Assembly (NCBI GenBank): GCA_963798455.1
Contig: CAWCTD010000004.1
Location: 992,001-1,056,000, forward strand
Reading direction: 5' to 3'
Origin: CAWCTD01 sp963798455
Lineage (GTDB): Bacteria > Acidobacteriota > Terriglobia > Bryobacterales > Bryobacteraceae
Length of the DNA: 64,000 bases
Part shown: one piece after another, positions 35,349 to 43,910 of the stretch
Layout of the letters: every line of letters starts with the position of its first letter
Numbering within the stretch: position 1 is the first letter of the stretch
Translations under genes and position numbers: made by a program
Notes under the pieces: generated by a model
Seen by the model: only the letters and a program-made list of their open reading frames with translations
Told to the model about the DNA's origin: nothing
The model's database searches: none

Positions 35349-35734
35349 TGAACGACAGCTTCGTGATCATGGACGAGGCCCAGAACTGCACGCCCGAGCA
35401 GATGAAGATGATCCTGACCCGCCAGGGTTTCAACTCCAAGATGGTGGTCACCGGCGATGTTACGCAGATCGACCTCCCGTTCGGCAAGCGCAGCGGTTTG
35501 TTGGAGGCGGTCGAGGTGCTGCGGGGCGTCGAAGGCATCCGGTTCATCTACTTTGACGAGCGGGACGTGGTGCGCCACACCTTGGTGCAAAGGATCGTAA
35601 AGGCCTACGAGCGCTACCAGGACGTGAACGGAACCGGAACCCAACTGCAGCTCAAACTGGGCGAGCAGGCGCCGGAGCCGCCGCGGCCGGACGAGGAGCC
35701 GGGCCGGGGCGCCGCCGAAGCGCCCGCTATCTGA
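34679..35734 (+). CDS. phoH: PhoH-like ATPase
   Basis: 351 residues from TTG 34679 with GGAGGT 12 bases upstream. A KH-like N-terminal part is followed by Walker A GPAGTGKT at about 136-143 and Walker B VIMDEAQN at about 231-238, then TGDVTQIDLP. The C-terminal tail (EPPRPDEEPGRGAAEAPAI) is low complexity. PhoH ATPases sit with ybeY in many bacteria and are linked to RNA metabolism. Here ybeY starts 8 bases after the stop. The 5' two thirds is duplicated on the far side of the island. Confidence 0.95.
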   Translation: MNTKTSVQIGRGIESLFGTRDENIRLLESGLNVRTQLLADSLEIEGEEADVARAESILADYVALVKQGHTFSNGDLNCYFRVVTEDRDVSLQDLVTSGRQRNFGKKSVAPKSANQRRYVEAIERNDLVFGIGPAGTGKTYLAVAMGVSALLGKQVTRIILTRPAVEAGERLGFLPGTLQEKVDPYLRPLYDALYDMLEVEKVEKFLERSVIEVAPLAFMRGRTLNDSFVIMDEAQNCTPEQMKMILTRQGFNSKMVVTGDVTQIDLPFGKRSGLLEAVEVLRGVEGIRFIYFDERDVVRHTLVQRIVKAYERYQDVNGTGTQLQLKLGEQAPEPPRPDEEPGRGAAEAPAI

Positions 35735-35742
35735 CGTCTCTG

Positions 35743-36189
35743 ATGTCCACGACTGAAGACGCGCTGATATTCCGCCGGGCCCCGCGGAGCCTGCCACGCC
35801 GCCGCTTGCGCGACTTCGCCGGCCAGATCAGCCTCGCCATTGGAGGAGGCCGGCGCTTTTGCTGCCTGATCACCGACGACCGCGAGCTGCGGCGTCTGAA
35901 CCGCCAGTTCTCGGGCAAGGCTTATCCAGCCGACGTGCTGTCCTTCCCCGAGCCGGGTCCCGACGGCTTTCTGGGAGAGTTGGCCATCTCGGCGGACCGC
36001 GCCAGGGAACAGGCGCATGCCCGCGGCCATAGTCTGGAGCAGGAGATTCAGATCCTCATGCTGCACGGTCTGCTTCACTTGCTGGGCATGGACCACGAGA
36101 CCGACCGCGGCCGCATGGCCCGTGCCGAGAGGCGCTGGAGGAAGCGGCTCGGCCTGCCGCACGGCCTGATTGAACGGGTGCGCCCATGA
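35743..36189 (+). CDS. ybeY: Endoribonuclease YbeY (rRNA maturation factor)
   Basis: 148 residues. The zinc-binding motif HGLLHLLGMDHETD near residues 107-120 gives the three His ligands, and DRELRRLNRQFSGKAYPADV, LSFPEP is the upstream family core. YbeY is a metalloendoribonuclease in 16S rRNA 3' maturation and ribosome quality control. The stop overlaps the next ATG by 4 bases. Part of the conserved phoH-ybeY-CorC-era order. Confidence 0.95.
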   Translation: MSTTEDALIFRRAPRSLPRRRLRDFAGQISLAIGGGRRFCCLITDDRELRRLNRQFSGKAYPADVLSFPEPGPDGFLGELAISADRAREQAHARGHSLEQEIQILMLHGLLHLLGMDHETDRGRMARAERRWRKRLGLPHGLIERVRP

Positions 36190-37448
36190 CCCTGGCACTG
36201 TTCCTGATTGCCGTGTGGCTCTCTGTGTCCCTGGCCGGGGTTACTTTCATTCAGGTGCTTTACCTCGAGTCGCTGCGCCTGAGGAGCCGCGAGCTGCCGG
36301 CGCTGGCGTTCTTCAAGGAGACTCTCCAGCAGCGCATCGGCCTGAAATCGGAGCGGGGCGCCTTGGTGTTCTCGCTGGTCAAGCACACCGCCATAGCACT
36401 GATTGGGGTGGTTGTGCTGGGCATCACCAGCCGGAGAGCGGGCGGCGCTGTGGAAGCGCTGCTCGAAGCCTGCCTCGCCTCCTGGCTTATCTTGCTGGTA
36501 GTGGCCTATGTGATTCCCCAAATGCTCTACCGCAAAACCGAGGGCCGCTGGGCCTTGCCTTTGGCGCCCGCCTTCCGCGCGATCGCCCTGCTCGTCGCCC
36601 CGCTGGCCGCGGTGCTGAGGTTCTTCCAGACAGTGGTGGACCTCGCCGACCCCGAGCAGGCCTCTGACGAAGCGTCCAAGCCGGAAGAGCACATCGACGC
36701 CTTGATCTCCGCGGGCACCGAAGAGGGCATCCTCCAGGAGGGGGACCGCGAGCTGATCCAGGCCGCGGTGGCGTTCGGCGACAAGACCGTGCGCGAGGTC
36801 ATGACCCCGCGTCCCCGGATCGTGGCGATAGAAGCCTCGCGCGCACTCGAGGAGCTGAGGGAGCTCGCCATCCGCGAGCAGTACTCGCGGATCCCGGTAT
36901 ACGAAGACTCCATCGACAAGATCGCCGGCTTCATCCACGTGCGCGACATGTTCGAGCTGGATGAGGAAGAGCGGCAACACCTTAGTGTCCGGGACTTGAT
37001 GCGTCCCGTGCGCCTGGTGCCTGAAACCAAGCACGTCAGCGACCTGGTGAAAGAGATGCAGGCGGACCGGGCGCACATGGTCGTCGTGATCGACGAGTAC
37101 GGCAACACTGCGGGCCTGGTGACCCTGGAGGACGTGGTTGAGGAGATTCTTGGCGAGATCCGGGACGAACATGAACCCGGACTGGACGCCACGCCCGACG
37201 GCCAGGGCGCCTACATCGTTAGCGGGAGCTGCGATCTGGACAGCCTGCGCGGCTTGCTGGAGTTTCGGCCCCAGGAGAAGCTTGAATCGACCACCATCAG
37301 CGGTCTCGCCTCGGAGTGGCTGGGCCGAGTGCCCGCGGTTGGCGAGGTCATCGAGCGGGATGGGATTCGCCTCCAGGTGCTGGCCGGCGACGACCGGCGC
37401 GTGGATCAGGTGCGGGTCAGCCGCGCCGGGGAGCCGGCACATGAGTGA
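36186..37448 (+). CDS. CNNM/CBS/CorC_HlyC membrane protein
   Basis: 420 residues. An N-terminal CNNM-type membrane domain with about four helices (residues 1-150) is followed by a CBS pair (DKTVREVMTPRPRIVAIEAS ... LMRPVRLVPETKHVSDLV, HMVVVIDEYGNTAGLVTLED) and a C-terminal CorC_HlyC domain (YIVSGSCDLDSLRGLLEF). Members are linked to Mg/Co efflux or resistance and were once called hemolysins. Overlaps ybeY by 4 bases and era by 8, indicating tight coupling. Confidence 0.9.
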   Translation: MTLALFLIAVWLSVSLAGVTFIQVLYLESLRLRSRELPALAFFKETLQQRIGLKSERGALVFSLVKHTAIALIGVVVLGITSRRAGGAVEALLEACLASWLILLVVAYVIPQMLYRKTEGRWALPLAPAFRAIALLVAPLAAVLRFFQTVVDLADPEQASDEASKPEEHIDALISAGTEEGILQEGDRELIQAAVAFGDKTVREVMTPRPRIVAIEASRALEELRELAIREQYSRIPVYEDSIDKIAGFIHVRDMFELDEEERQHLSVRDLMRPVRLVPETKHVSDLVKEMQADRAHMVVVIDEYGNTAGLVTLEDVVEEILGEIRDEHEPGLDATPDGQGAYIVSGSCDLDSLRGLLEFRPQEKLESTTISGLASEWLGRVPAVGEVIERDGIRLQVLAGDDRRVDQVRVSRAGEPAHE

Positions 37449-38364
37449 GGCGGCTCCGTCGCGCTTCGTCTCGGGCTTCGTAACCATCCTGGGGCGGCCG
37501 AATGCGGGCAAATCCACGCTGTTGAACTCGCTGGTTGGCATGAAGCTGGCCATCGTGGCGTCCAAACCCCAGACCACGAGAACCTCGATCCAAGGCGTTT
37601 TGAACCTGCCGGGCGCCCAGGTCGTGTTTGTGGACACGCCGGGGATTCACAAGCCCGATTGCCTGTTGAACCGGCGGATGCTGAACACCGTGATAGCGGC
37701 CCTCGACCAGCGCGACCTGCTGCTCTTTGTCGCCGATTCCGCGCGTCCCGTCACCCAGGAGGACCGCGAGGCTGTTGAGATTGTGAAGGCCGCGCGCACG
37801 CCGGCCATGCTGCTGCTGAACAAGATCGATACCCTGAAGGACAAGCGATTTCTGCTGGGGCTGATTGAGGACTACAAGTCGCTCTACGACTTCGAGGAGT
37901 ACCTGCCGATTTCGGCTCTCAAGGGAAAGGGGCTGGAGACGCTCCGCTCCGAACTCATCCGGCGGCTCCCGGAAGGGCCCGCCTATTTCCCCGCGGATTA
38001 CGTCACCGACCAGCCCGAGCGGTTCCTGGCCGGCGAACTGGTTCGCGAAAAGATCCTGCACACGACGCGCGCGGAGGTGCCGCACTCGGTGGCTGTCGTC
38101 GTGGACCAGTGGAAGGAGGACGGCCGGCTGACCCGCGTCGCCGTCACCATCTACGTGGAGCGTGAGAGTCAAAAGGGGATCCTCATCGGGGCCGGAGGAG
38201 CGATGCTCAAGAAAATCGGCACGGATGCGCGCCTCCAGATGGAACTGCTCTTCGGACGCAAGATTTTCCTGGAGCTGTTCGTGAAATCCCGGCCCAAGTG
38301 GCGGGAGAATGCGGAGTTCCTAAATGCGGTAGACTGGCGTTCAATGACCGGGCCGGAGGTGTAA
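37441..38364 (+). CDS. era: GTPase Era
   Basis: 307 residues from ATG 37441. G1 GRPNAGKSTLLNSL, the G2 region KPQTTRTSIQGVLN, G3 DTPGIHKP and G4 NKID are present. The C-terminal KH domain is seen in IYVERESQKGILIGAGGAML and LQMELLFGRKIFLELFVKSR. Era binds the 3' end of 16S rRNA and helps 30S maturation, the same process as YbeY upstream. A longer upstream frame inside the CorC gene is a shadow. Confidence 0.97.
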   Translation: MSEAAPSRFVSGFVTILGRPNAGKSTLLNSLVGMKLAIVASKPQTTRTSIQGVLNLPGAQVVFVDTPGIHKPDCLLNRRMLNTVIAALDQRDLLLFVADSARPVTQEDREAVEIVKAARTPAMLLLNKIDTLKDKRFLLGLIEDYKSLYDFEEYLPISALKGKGLETLRSELIRRLPEGPAYFPADYVTDQPERFLAGELVREKILHTTRAEVPHSVAVVVDQWKEDGRLTRVAVTIYVERESQKGILIGAGGAMLKKIGTDARLQMELLFGRKIFLELFVKSRPKWRENAEFLNAVDWRSMTGPEV

Positions 38365-38369
38365 GTCAG

Positions 38370-38657
38370 ATGCGCACACTGTCAGTGATCCTGATCCTGT
38401 CTCTGCTCGCAGCCTTTTGCACGCCCGTGTTCGCCCAGAAGCAGCGTTCCGACGATCTGATCTACGACGAGGTCCGTCGCAAGCTGGCGAGCGACATGAC
38501 GGCGAAGGGCGGCGGCTTCGAGGTGGAAGTCAAAAACGGCGTCGTCACCTTGCGCGGCAAGGCGAGGAGCGAGAGGCAGAAAAACAGAGCCGAGACCGTC
38601 ACCAAGAAGGTCAAAGGAGTCACCAAGGTCATCAACGAGCTGGTCGTCGAGCTGTAG
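38370..38657 (+). CDS. Secreted BON-domain protein
   Basis: 95 residues from ATG 38370. Signal peptide MRTLSVILILSLLAAFCTPV ending FA, then a single BON domain (DDLIYDEVRRKLASD, VEVKNGVVTLRGKARSERQK, GVTKVINELVVEL). BON domains bind phospholipid or other envelope ligands, and such small proteins are usually periplasmic. It starts 5 bases after era, so it may be the last gene of the phoH operon. Confidence 0.85.
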   Translation: MRTLSVILILSLLAAFCTPVFAQKQRSDDLIYDEVRRKLASDMTAKGGGFEVEVKNGVVTLRGKARSERQKNRAETVTKKVKGVTKVINELVVEL

Positions 38658-38709
38658 CTATCCCCTCGGCCAGCCGCCGGTGGGATCAGCATCGGTGACA
38701 ATTTCGGTT

Positions 38710-39409
38710 TCAGTGGTCCCCTTCGAAGGTGTGGATACCGCACTCCAGCTTCCTGCCACCCCAACGGCCTGAGCGCAGCTTGGAAGGATCGATAGGCACC
38801 GAGGTGCAAGGCTGGCAGCCTATGCTGGTGTATCCCTCGTCATACAAAGGCAGATGCGGAATCTCGTGAACCGCCAGATAACTCCAGAACGTCCTTCGCG
38901 GTCCATCGCGCCAGCGGGTTGACCTTGAGGATCTGCTTGCCGCAGTCGAGCGCCTGCAGCTCCGTCTCCACCAAGGCGGCCCGCGTGGGCGACTGCTCCC
39001 TGCGAAGTCCCGTCAGCCAAACGTGGTAGTTCACGAGTGCGCGTCTCAGAGGCTCCACTTTGCGGATTCGGCAGCAACGGCCGGGATCGGTCTCAAAGAG
39101 CTTGCCGAACTTCACCTCCTGTGCCTCGACGGTCAGCTCGGGCCGGAGGTTGACCAGGTTCAGGCGCCACAGCGCACTCATGCGATCCCGGTAGGCGTAC
39201 GTTTCGGCGAAGTGGTACCCGGTGTCGAGGAACAGCACGGCGATGCCGGGCCGCGCCTTGCGGGCCATGTCGAGGACCACCATGTCTTCCACCTGGAAGC
39301 TGCACGTCAGGCAGGCGCCCATCTCTTCGCGATCGAGGACCGCTCGGATGAGTTCTTCGCCCTGGAGACCCGAGGCGCATCGGTAAGACTCATCTGGTGT
39401 AGTGTTCAT
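38710..39409 (-). CDS. cysH: Assimilatory APS/PAPS reductase, +1 frameshift
   Basis: The frame from ATG 39409 runs 182 codons to GACGTT in WTAKDV and then, in the annotated frame, to an early stop at 38840. One extra base near 38887 restores the family frame WSYLAVHEIPHLPLYDEGYT, SIGCQPCTSVPID and ECGIHTFEGDH to TGA 38710; total length is 700 bases, i.e. 233 codons plus 1. The CC pair (GRCCRIRKVEPL), CQPC and the catalytic ECGIH Cys are all encoded. The four cysteines for a 4Fe-4S cluster mark an APS-reductase-type CysH. It overlaps the upstream gene by 4 bases. As written, the protein would be inactive; sequencing error is possible. Confidence 0.88.
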
Positions 39410-41100
39410 GCGACCTCCACTACACTGGTGGCTCGAAGGGCGTCCATCCCCACGCGGTCGCAGAAGTCGCCAAGACGCTCGCCCGGCAGCCTCCCCTCGC
39501 GGTACAGATCGAACACCGGCCGCAGCCGCTCGCCGATCTCGGAGCGCGGCACGCCGGTGGCGAACAGAGATGCCAGCCGGGTGCCGAGCGCCGACCCGCC
39601 CAAATAGATCCGGTAGAGGTTCACGCTCTCGCCGACCAAACCGATCTCCGCGGTCAGCGGGCGCGCGCACCCGTTCGGGCATCCTGTCATGCGCACCACG
39701 ATGGTTTCATCCGCAAGACCCGCGTCGCTGAGCTTGCCGCCGATGTCTTCGAGGACCTCGGGGGACACGCGCTCCGCCTCCGTGATTGCCTGCCCGCAGG
39801 TGGGCAGGGCCGGGCAGGCCATCGAATGGCGCAGGATCGGAAGCATATCTTCCGCGAGCGCTACTCCAGCGGCGCTCAGCGTGGCCTCAATCCGCGCACG
39901 GCGCTCCGGTGGGATGCCGGTCAGCAGAACGTTCTGTTGCGGGGTGAGCCGCAGCTCGGCCACGGAACTCTCCGCGAGGTCGCGGAGCGAGGAGCGGAGC
40001 CGGACGCCATCCCAGTCCCTGATCCGCCCGTTGGGCACGCGAAGCCCGAGGAACCAAAGCCCGTCGCTTTGCCGGTGCCAGCCCAGGTGATCGTGCGCGT
40101 CCCGCCAATCGAGCGGTCCTGGCTCGGCCAGGATCCTGCCGGCGCGGTTCTCCACCTCGCTTCGAAAGCGCTCCAGCCCCCAGGCGTCGAGCACGTACTT
40201 CAGGCGGGCGAGCTTGCGGTTGGAGCGGTTGCCGAAGTCCCGATGGATGGCGATGATGGCCTCCACGGCATCGCCCAGCTTGGCTGGCTCCACCATTCCG
40301 AGGGGATCCGCGAGCCGCGGATGCGTCGCTTTTATGCCGGGGCTCATGCCGAGCCCGCCGCCGACGAGGATGGTGAAGCCCGCCAGTCCTTCGCCGCCCT
40401 CGACCGGCACGATGCCGACATCGTTCGTGTAGACGTCCACGCAGTTGTCACCCGGGGCCGCGAAGCTGATCTTGAACTTGCGCGGAAGGTATGCGGAGGA
40501 GTACAAGGGTTCGGCTTCCTCCGGCGCTGACTCGGCGGCGGCGGCCTTTTCACCATCGATCCAGATCTCGTAGTAAGCCCTTGTCCTGGGCTTCAGCCGC
40601 CGTGATAGCGCCCGGGCGTGCGCCATCGCCTCATCCCGGCGCGAACCTCCCAGCGGCGCGGGGCAGGCGACCACGTTGCGCACAACGTCACCGCACCCGG
40701 CCAATGTCGTGAGCAGGCTGCCGTTCAACAGGCGCATGAGCCGCCGCAGGTTGGTCTTGGCTACGCGGTGAAACTGGATGTCTTGCCGCGAGGTCACCCT
40801 TAGACCGCCATCCCCGGCTTCATCGGCCAGTCCATCCAACGCGAGGTACTGGCGCGGGGTCAGCACACCGCCCGGGATGCTGACCCTCACCATGGAACTG
40901 GAAGGGATGGGTTGGCCGGTCTTGCGCGCGTCGCGGTCATTCTGCTGATAGATTCCGTGGAACTTGAGAATGTGGATAGTCTCCTTGGCGAAACCGTCCG
41001 TGTTCATCTCCAGTTCTTCGACAATCTGACCGCGCAGGTGCCGGCTGCCAAGCTTGGCCACTTCGACGGCTGATGCTGGTGAATTCGTTGTTGTGCTCAT
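39406..41100 (-). CDS. Sulfite (nitrite/sulfite) reductase hemoprotein
   Basis: 564 residues. The siroheme/4Fe-4S cysteines lie in CPALPTCGQAI and TGCPNGCARPLTAEIG near the C-terminus. The N-terminal half has the two-repeat sulfite/nitrite reductase pattern (SMVRVSIPGGVLTPRQYLAL, GLRVTSRQDIQFHRV; NVVACPAPLG). Placed between cysNC and cysH, it most likely reduces sulfite to sulfide; a ferredoxin or a flavoprotein subunit outside the operon must supply electrons. Four-base overlap with cysH. Confidence 0.9.
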   Translation of the reverse strand: MSTTTNSPASAVEVAKLGSRHLRGQIVEELEMNTDGFAKETIHILKFHGIYQQNDRDARKTGQPIPSSSMVRVSIPGGVLTPRQYLALDGLADEAGDGGLRVTSRQDIQFHRVAKTNLRRLMRLLNGSLLTTLAGCGDVVRNVVACPAPLGGSRRDEAMAHARALSRRLKPRTRAYYEIWIDGEKAAAAESAPEEAEPLYSSAYLPRKFKISFAAPGDNCVDVYTNDVGIVPVEGGEGLAGFTILVGGGLGMSPGIKATHPRLADPLGMVEPAKLGDAVEAIIAIHRDFGNRSNRKLARLKYVLDAWGLERFRSEVENRAGRILAEPGPLDWRDAHDHLGWHRQSDGLWFLGLRVPNGRIRDWDGVRLRSSLRDLAESSVAELRLTPQQNVLLTGIPPERRARIEATLSAAGVALAEDMLPILRHSMACPALPTCGQAITEAERVSPEVLEDIGGKLSDAGLADETIVVRMTGCPNGCARPLTAEIGLVGESVNLYRIYLGGSALGTRLASLFATGVPRSEIGERLRPVFDLYREGRLPGERLGDFCDRVGMDALRATSVVEVA

Positions 41101-42804
41101 TCAGATACCCTCCCCATCGCGGAAGTTCGCCGCGGCCGGAATGATCCCGCCGGCCTCGAGCTGGTCACAGATCTGTCGCGCGGCCTCCTCGTCGGAGGGC
41201 GCCAGCGCGTCGGGTGCGACCTCGATGAACCGGCTCGGGGTGACGAGTTCCCGGGCGCGGTCACGTTCCGTGGAGTGGATCGCGGGAACCGAAAAGATGA
41301 CGATCAGCCCCGCGGCGGCGAGCAACTGGGCCAACTCCGGCAGGATGGCGCTCTCGGTCTCTCCGCTGACCACATGGACCTGGCAGCCGCGAGCGAACAG
41401 CTTCACCTCCAGCAGGTAAGCCAGCTCGCGCCGCGCGGAGAGCCAGATGACAGCCGGAGAGTGGCCGGCCCGGGAGTAGCGCTCGGCCGGAGTCAAGCGG
41501 CTGGTCTGAAACTCCAGCTCGCGCAGCGCCGCTTTGGCCTCTTGTCCCGCACCCCGCTCCCGCGCCGGCGCCTCGATCATCCCCGCGCCCACCGTCGCGT
41601 TCGACACCGGATCGACCAGGATGAAACCCCCGGTCCCCCGAATCGACTTGTATGGGTCAAAGAACAGCGGGCGGCTCGTTTCCAGCGCGACTCGGCCGAT
41701 TTCGTTCATCTCCAACTGCGTGGCCTTTTCGTGCTCCAGGGTGTCCACGTTGAGGCGGTGCCGGAAGGCCGTGACGGTCGCCATGACCTGCTGAGTGGTG
41801 TGCTTCAGCAGGTAGGGCCGGTCGGGCCGCAGCGGCTGCGGGTGCATCCAGACCACTTGCGCATCGAACCGGCGGGAGACGTGAGGCAGGCGCCGAGGGT
41901 CCACCAGCATGTCTCCCCGGCTCACGTCCAGCTCGTGCTCCAGGCAGACAGCGATCGACATCGGGGGGCGGGCCTCCGCCAGATCGCCGTCGAAGCTGGG
42001 GAGGGATTTCACCCGTGTGGTGCGGCCCGATGGCAGCGCCATGACATGATCGCCCGGCCGCAAAGCGCCGGATACGATCTGGCCCGCATAGCCGCGGAAA
42101 CTCGAGTCCGGACGCAACACGTACTGCACCGGAAACCGCAGCGGCCCGTCCGTGCCGATTCCCCCCAGGGGTATGGTTTCGAGGTGCTCCAGCACGCTCG
42201 GGCCGTCGTACCACGGCATCCGCTCGCTCCAGGCGACCACGTTGTCGCCTTCCAGCGCACTGATCGGAATGAAACGCGCCTCCCGCAGCCCGAGACTCTC
42301 CAGGTGCGGATGGAACCTGCCGCGGACGGCGTCGAAGGCCTCCTGGCGGTAACCGGCCAGATCCATCTTGTTCACCGCGATGACCACGCGCGGGATGCCC
42401 AGCAGAGCCGCGATGCAGGCGTGCCGGCGCGACTGGGGCAGCACCCCGTTCACGACGTCGACCAGGATCACGGCGAGGTCCGCCGTCGATGCGCCCGTGG
42501 CCATGTTGCGCGTGTACTGTTCGTGCCCCGGAGTGTCGGCGATGATGAACTTCCGCGCGGGCGTCGAGAAGTAGCGGTAGGCCACGTCGATGGTGATCCC
42601 CTGCTCGCGTTCCGCTCTCAGGCCGTCGGTGATCAGGGAGAAGTCCAACGGGCCGCTGGAGCGGTTGATGCCGGCTTTGCGCACCGAGGCGAGCTGGTCC
42701 TCGTAGACCCCCTTGGTGTCATGGAGCAGACGCCCGATCAGCGTGGACTTGCCGTCGTCCACGCTGCCCGCCGTGGTGAAGCGCAGCAACTCCTTCTCGA
42801 TCAT
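41101..42804 (-). CDS. cysN: Sulfate adenylyltransferase GTPase subunit fused to a degenerate APS-kinase domain
   Basis: 567 residues. Residues 1-430 are CysN: G1 GSVDDGKSTLIGRLL, G3 ADTPGHEQY, G4 NKMD, and the EF-Tu-like beta domains. From about 440 on an APS-kinase-like domain follows (RLTPAERYSRAGHSPAVIWL, KLFARGCQVHVVSGE, FIEVAPDAL). The kinase P-loop (GLSGSGKST in active enzymes) is replaced by SARRELAYLL and the substrate-binding middle is deleted, so the kinase is predicted dead. CysN energises ATP sulfurylase with CysD. Overlaps cysD by one base. Confidence 0.92.
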   Translation of the reverse strand: MIEKELLRFTTAGSVDDGKSTLIGRLLHDTKGVYEDQLASVRKAGINRSSGPLDFSLITDGLRAEREQGITIDVAYRYFSTPARKFIIADTPGHEQYTRNMATGASTADLAVILVDVVNGVLPQSRRHACIAALLGIPRVVIAVNKMDLAGYRQEAFDAVRGRFHPHLESLGLREARFIPISALEGDNVVAWSERMPWYDGPSVLEHLETIPLGGIGTDGPLRFPVQYVLRPDSSFRGYAGQIVSGALRPGDHVMALPSGRTTRVKSLPSFDGDLAEARPPMSIAVCLEHELDVSRGDMLVDPRRLPHVSRRFDAQVVWMHPQPLRPDRPYLLKHTTQQVMATVTAFRHRLNVDTLEHEKATQLEMNEIGRVALETSRPLFFDPYKSIRGTGGFILVDPVSNATVGAGMIEAPARERGAGQEAKAALRELEFQTSRLTPAERYSRAGHSPAVIWLSARRELAYLLEVKLFARGCQVHVVSGETESAILPELAQLLAAAGLIVIFSVPAIHSTERDRARELVTPSRFIEVAPDALAPSDEEAARQICDQLEAGGIIPAAANFRDGEGI

Positions 42805-43760
42805 CAGAAGTACCCCTCGCGCTTCTTCCGCTCCATCGAGCCTTCCTGGTCGTGGTCGATGACGCGGTTCTCGCGCTCCGAGCGGCGGAACGCGGCCAGT
42901 TCCTCAATAATGCGCGGCACCGTATCCGCACTGGATCGAATGGCACCGGTACAATAGCTGCAGCCGAGCGAACGCATCCTGCATAGCACGGGCCGTGGCT
43001 TTTCCCCCGGCAGCAGCGGGGGCTCATGCTCCAATGGGAGCAGCGTGTCCCCACGCACGACCACCTCACGCACCTTGGCGAAATAGAGAGGAACGACCGG
43101 GATGTCCTCGGCGTGGATGTACTGCCAGACGTCGAGCTCGGTCCAGTTCGAGAGCGGAAAGACGCGAATACTCTCGCCTTTGTCCACACGGCCGTTGTAA
43201 AGGTTCCACAGCTCCGGACGCTGATTCTTAGGGTCCCACTGCCCCAGTTCGTCCCGGAAAGAGTAAACCCGCTCCTTGGCCCGAGATTTCTCTTCATCCC
43301 GCCGCGCCCCGCCGAAGGCCGCATCGAACCCTCCTTCGCTCAGGGCGTCCAGAAGCGCGCGGGTCTTGAGCAGCGCACAGCACTTCTCGGTGCCGAGCCG
43401 GAAGGGATTGGCGCCGTCCCGAATGGCCGTGTGGTTTGTGTGTACGATCAGCCGGGCCCCCACTTGGGCTGCCTGCTGGTCCCGAAACTCGATCATTTCG
43501 CGGAACTTGTAGGTAGTGTCTATGTGCAGGAGCGGAAACGGAATCCGTCCCGGATAGAACGCCTTCTGGGCCAGACGGAGCATGACCGACGAATCTTTCC
43601 CGATCGAGTACAGCATCACGGGACAAGCAAACTCGGCCGCGACTTCGCGCAAGATGTGGATGCTCTCCGCTTCGAGAACGCGGAGATGTGAGATCTGTGG
43701 CGAGGATATATAATAATCCCCATCTGGATCATGATGTTTGACCGGCAACCCCGCTGTCAT
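42804..43760 (-). CDS. cysD: Sulfate adenylyltransferase small subunit
   Basis: 318 residues, adenine nucleotide alpha-hydrolase fold. The PP-loop is in MLYSIGKDSSVMLRLAQKAF. Further CysD landmarks are HIDTTYKFREMIEFRD, FGGARRDEEKSRAKERVYSF, PLSNWTELDVWQYI, and the SLGCSYCTGAI and EGSMERKKREGYF ends. With CysN it makes APS from sulfate and ATP. First gene of the operon; the ATG is preceded by GAGGGATGA and, about 77 bases upstream, by a promoter with a dyad. Confidence 0.96.
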   Translation of the reverse strand: MTAGLPVKHHDPDGDYYISSPQISHLRVLEAESIHILREVAAEFACPVMLYSIGKDSSVMLRLAQKAFYPGRIPFPLLHIDTTYKFREMIEFRDQQAAQVGARLIVHTNHTAIRDGANPFRLGTEKCCALLKTRALLDALSEGGFDAAFGGARRDEEKSRAKERVYSFRDELGQWDPKNQRPELWNLYNGRVDKGESIRVFPLSNWTELDVWQYIHAEDIPVVPLYFAKVREVVVRGDTLLPLEHEPPLLPGEKPRPVLCRMRSLGCSYCTGAIRSSADTVPRIIEELAAFRRSERENRVIDHDQEGSMERKKREGYF

Positions 43761-43835
43761 TCATCCCTCGTTGGTTACGTTAAGACCAGAACCCCTGCGC
43801 TAGCTGTTTTCAGCGTTCAGCATGAACTGCATCAA

Positions 43836-43873
43836 ATATACCAAAGTATATCAAGATTGGGTAGATTACGCAA
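43836..43873 (-). promoter_or_regulatory. cys operon promoter with palindromic operator candidate
   Basis: On the minus strand TTGCGT (43873-43868), a 17-base spacer ending TGA, and TATACT (43850-43845) form an extended -10 promoter. A perfect dyad ATATAC-CAAA-GTATAT (plus 43836-43851) covers the -10. A repressor bound there would block the polymerase. Rrf2-type sulfur regulators such as CymR use AT-rich dyads, but the regulator here is not known. Confidence 0.5.
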
Positions 43874-43910
43874 GAGCTTTCTTGTGGGCTGGAAAACAGG
43901 GTCTATGCTG

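Noticed and set aside
36075..37637. 520-codon minus-strand frame over the CorC/era genes
   Set aside because: Shadow frame without recognisable domains.
41275..42957. 560-codon plus-strand frame over cysN
   Set aside because: Shadow; cysN has all its motifs on the minus strand.
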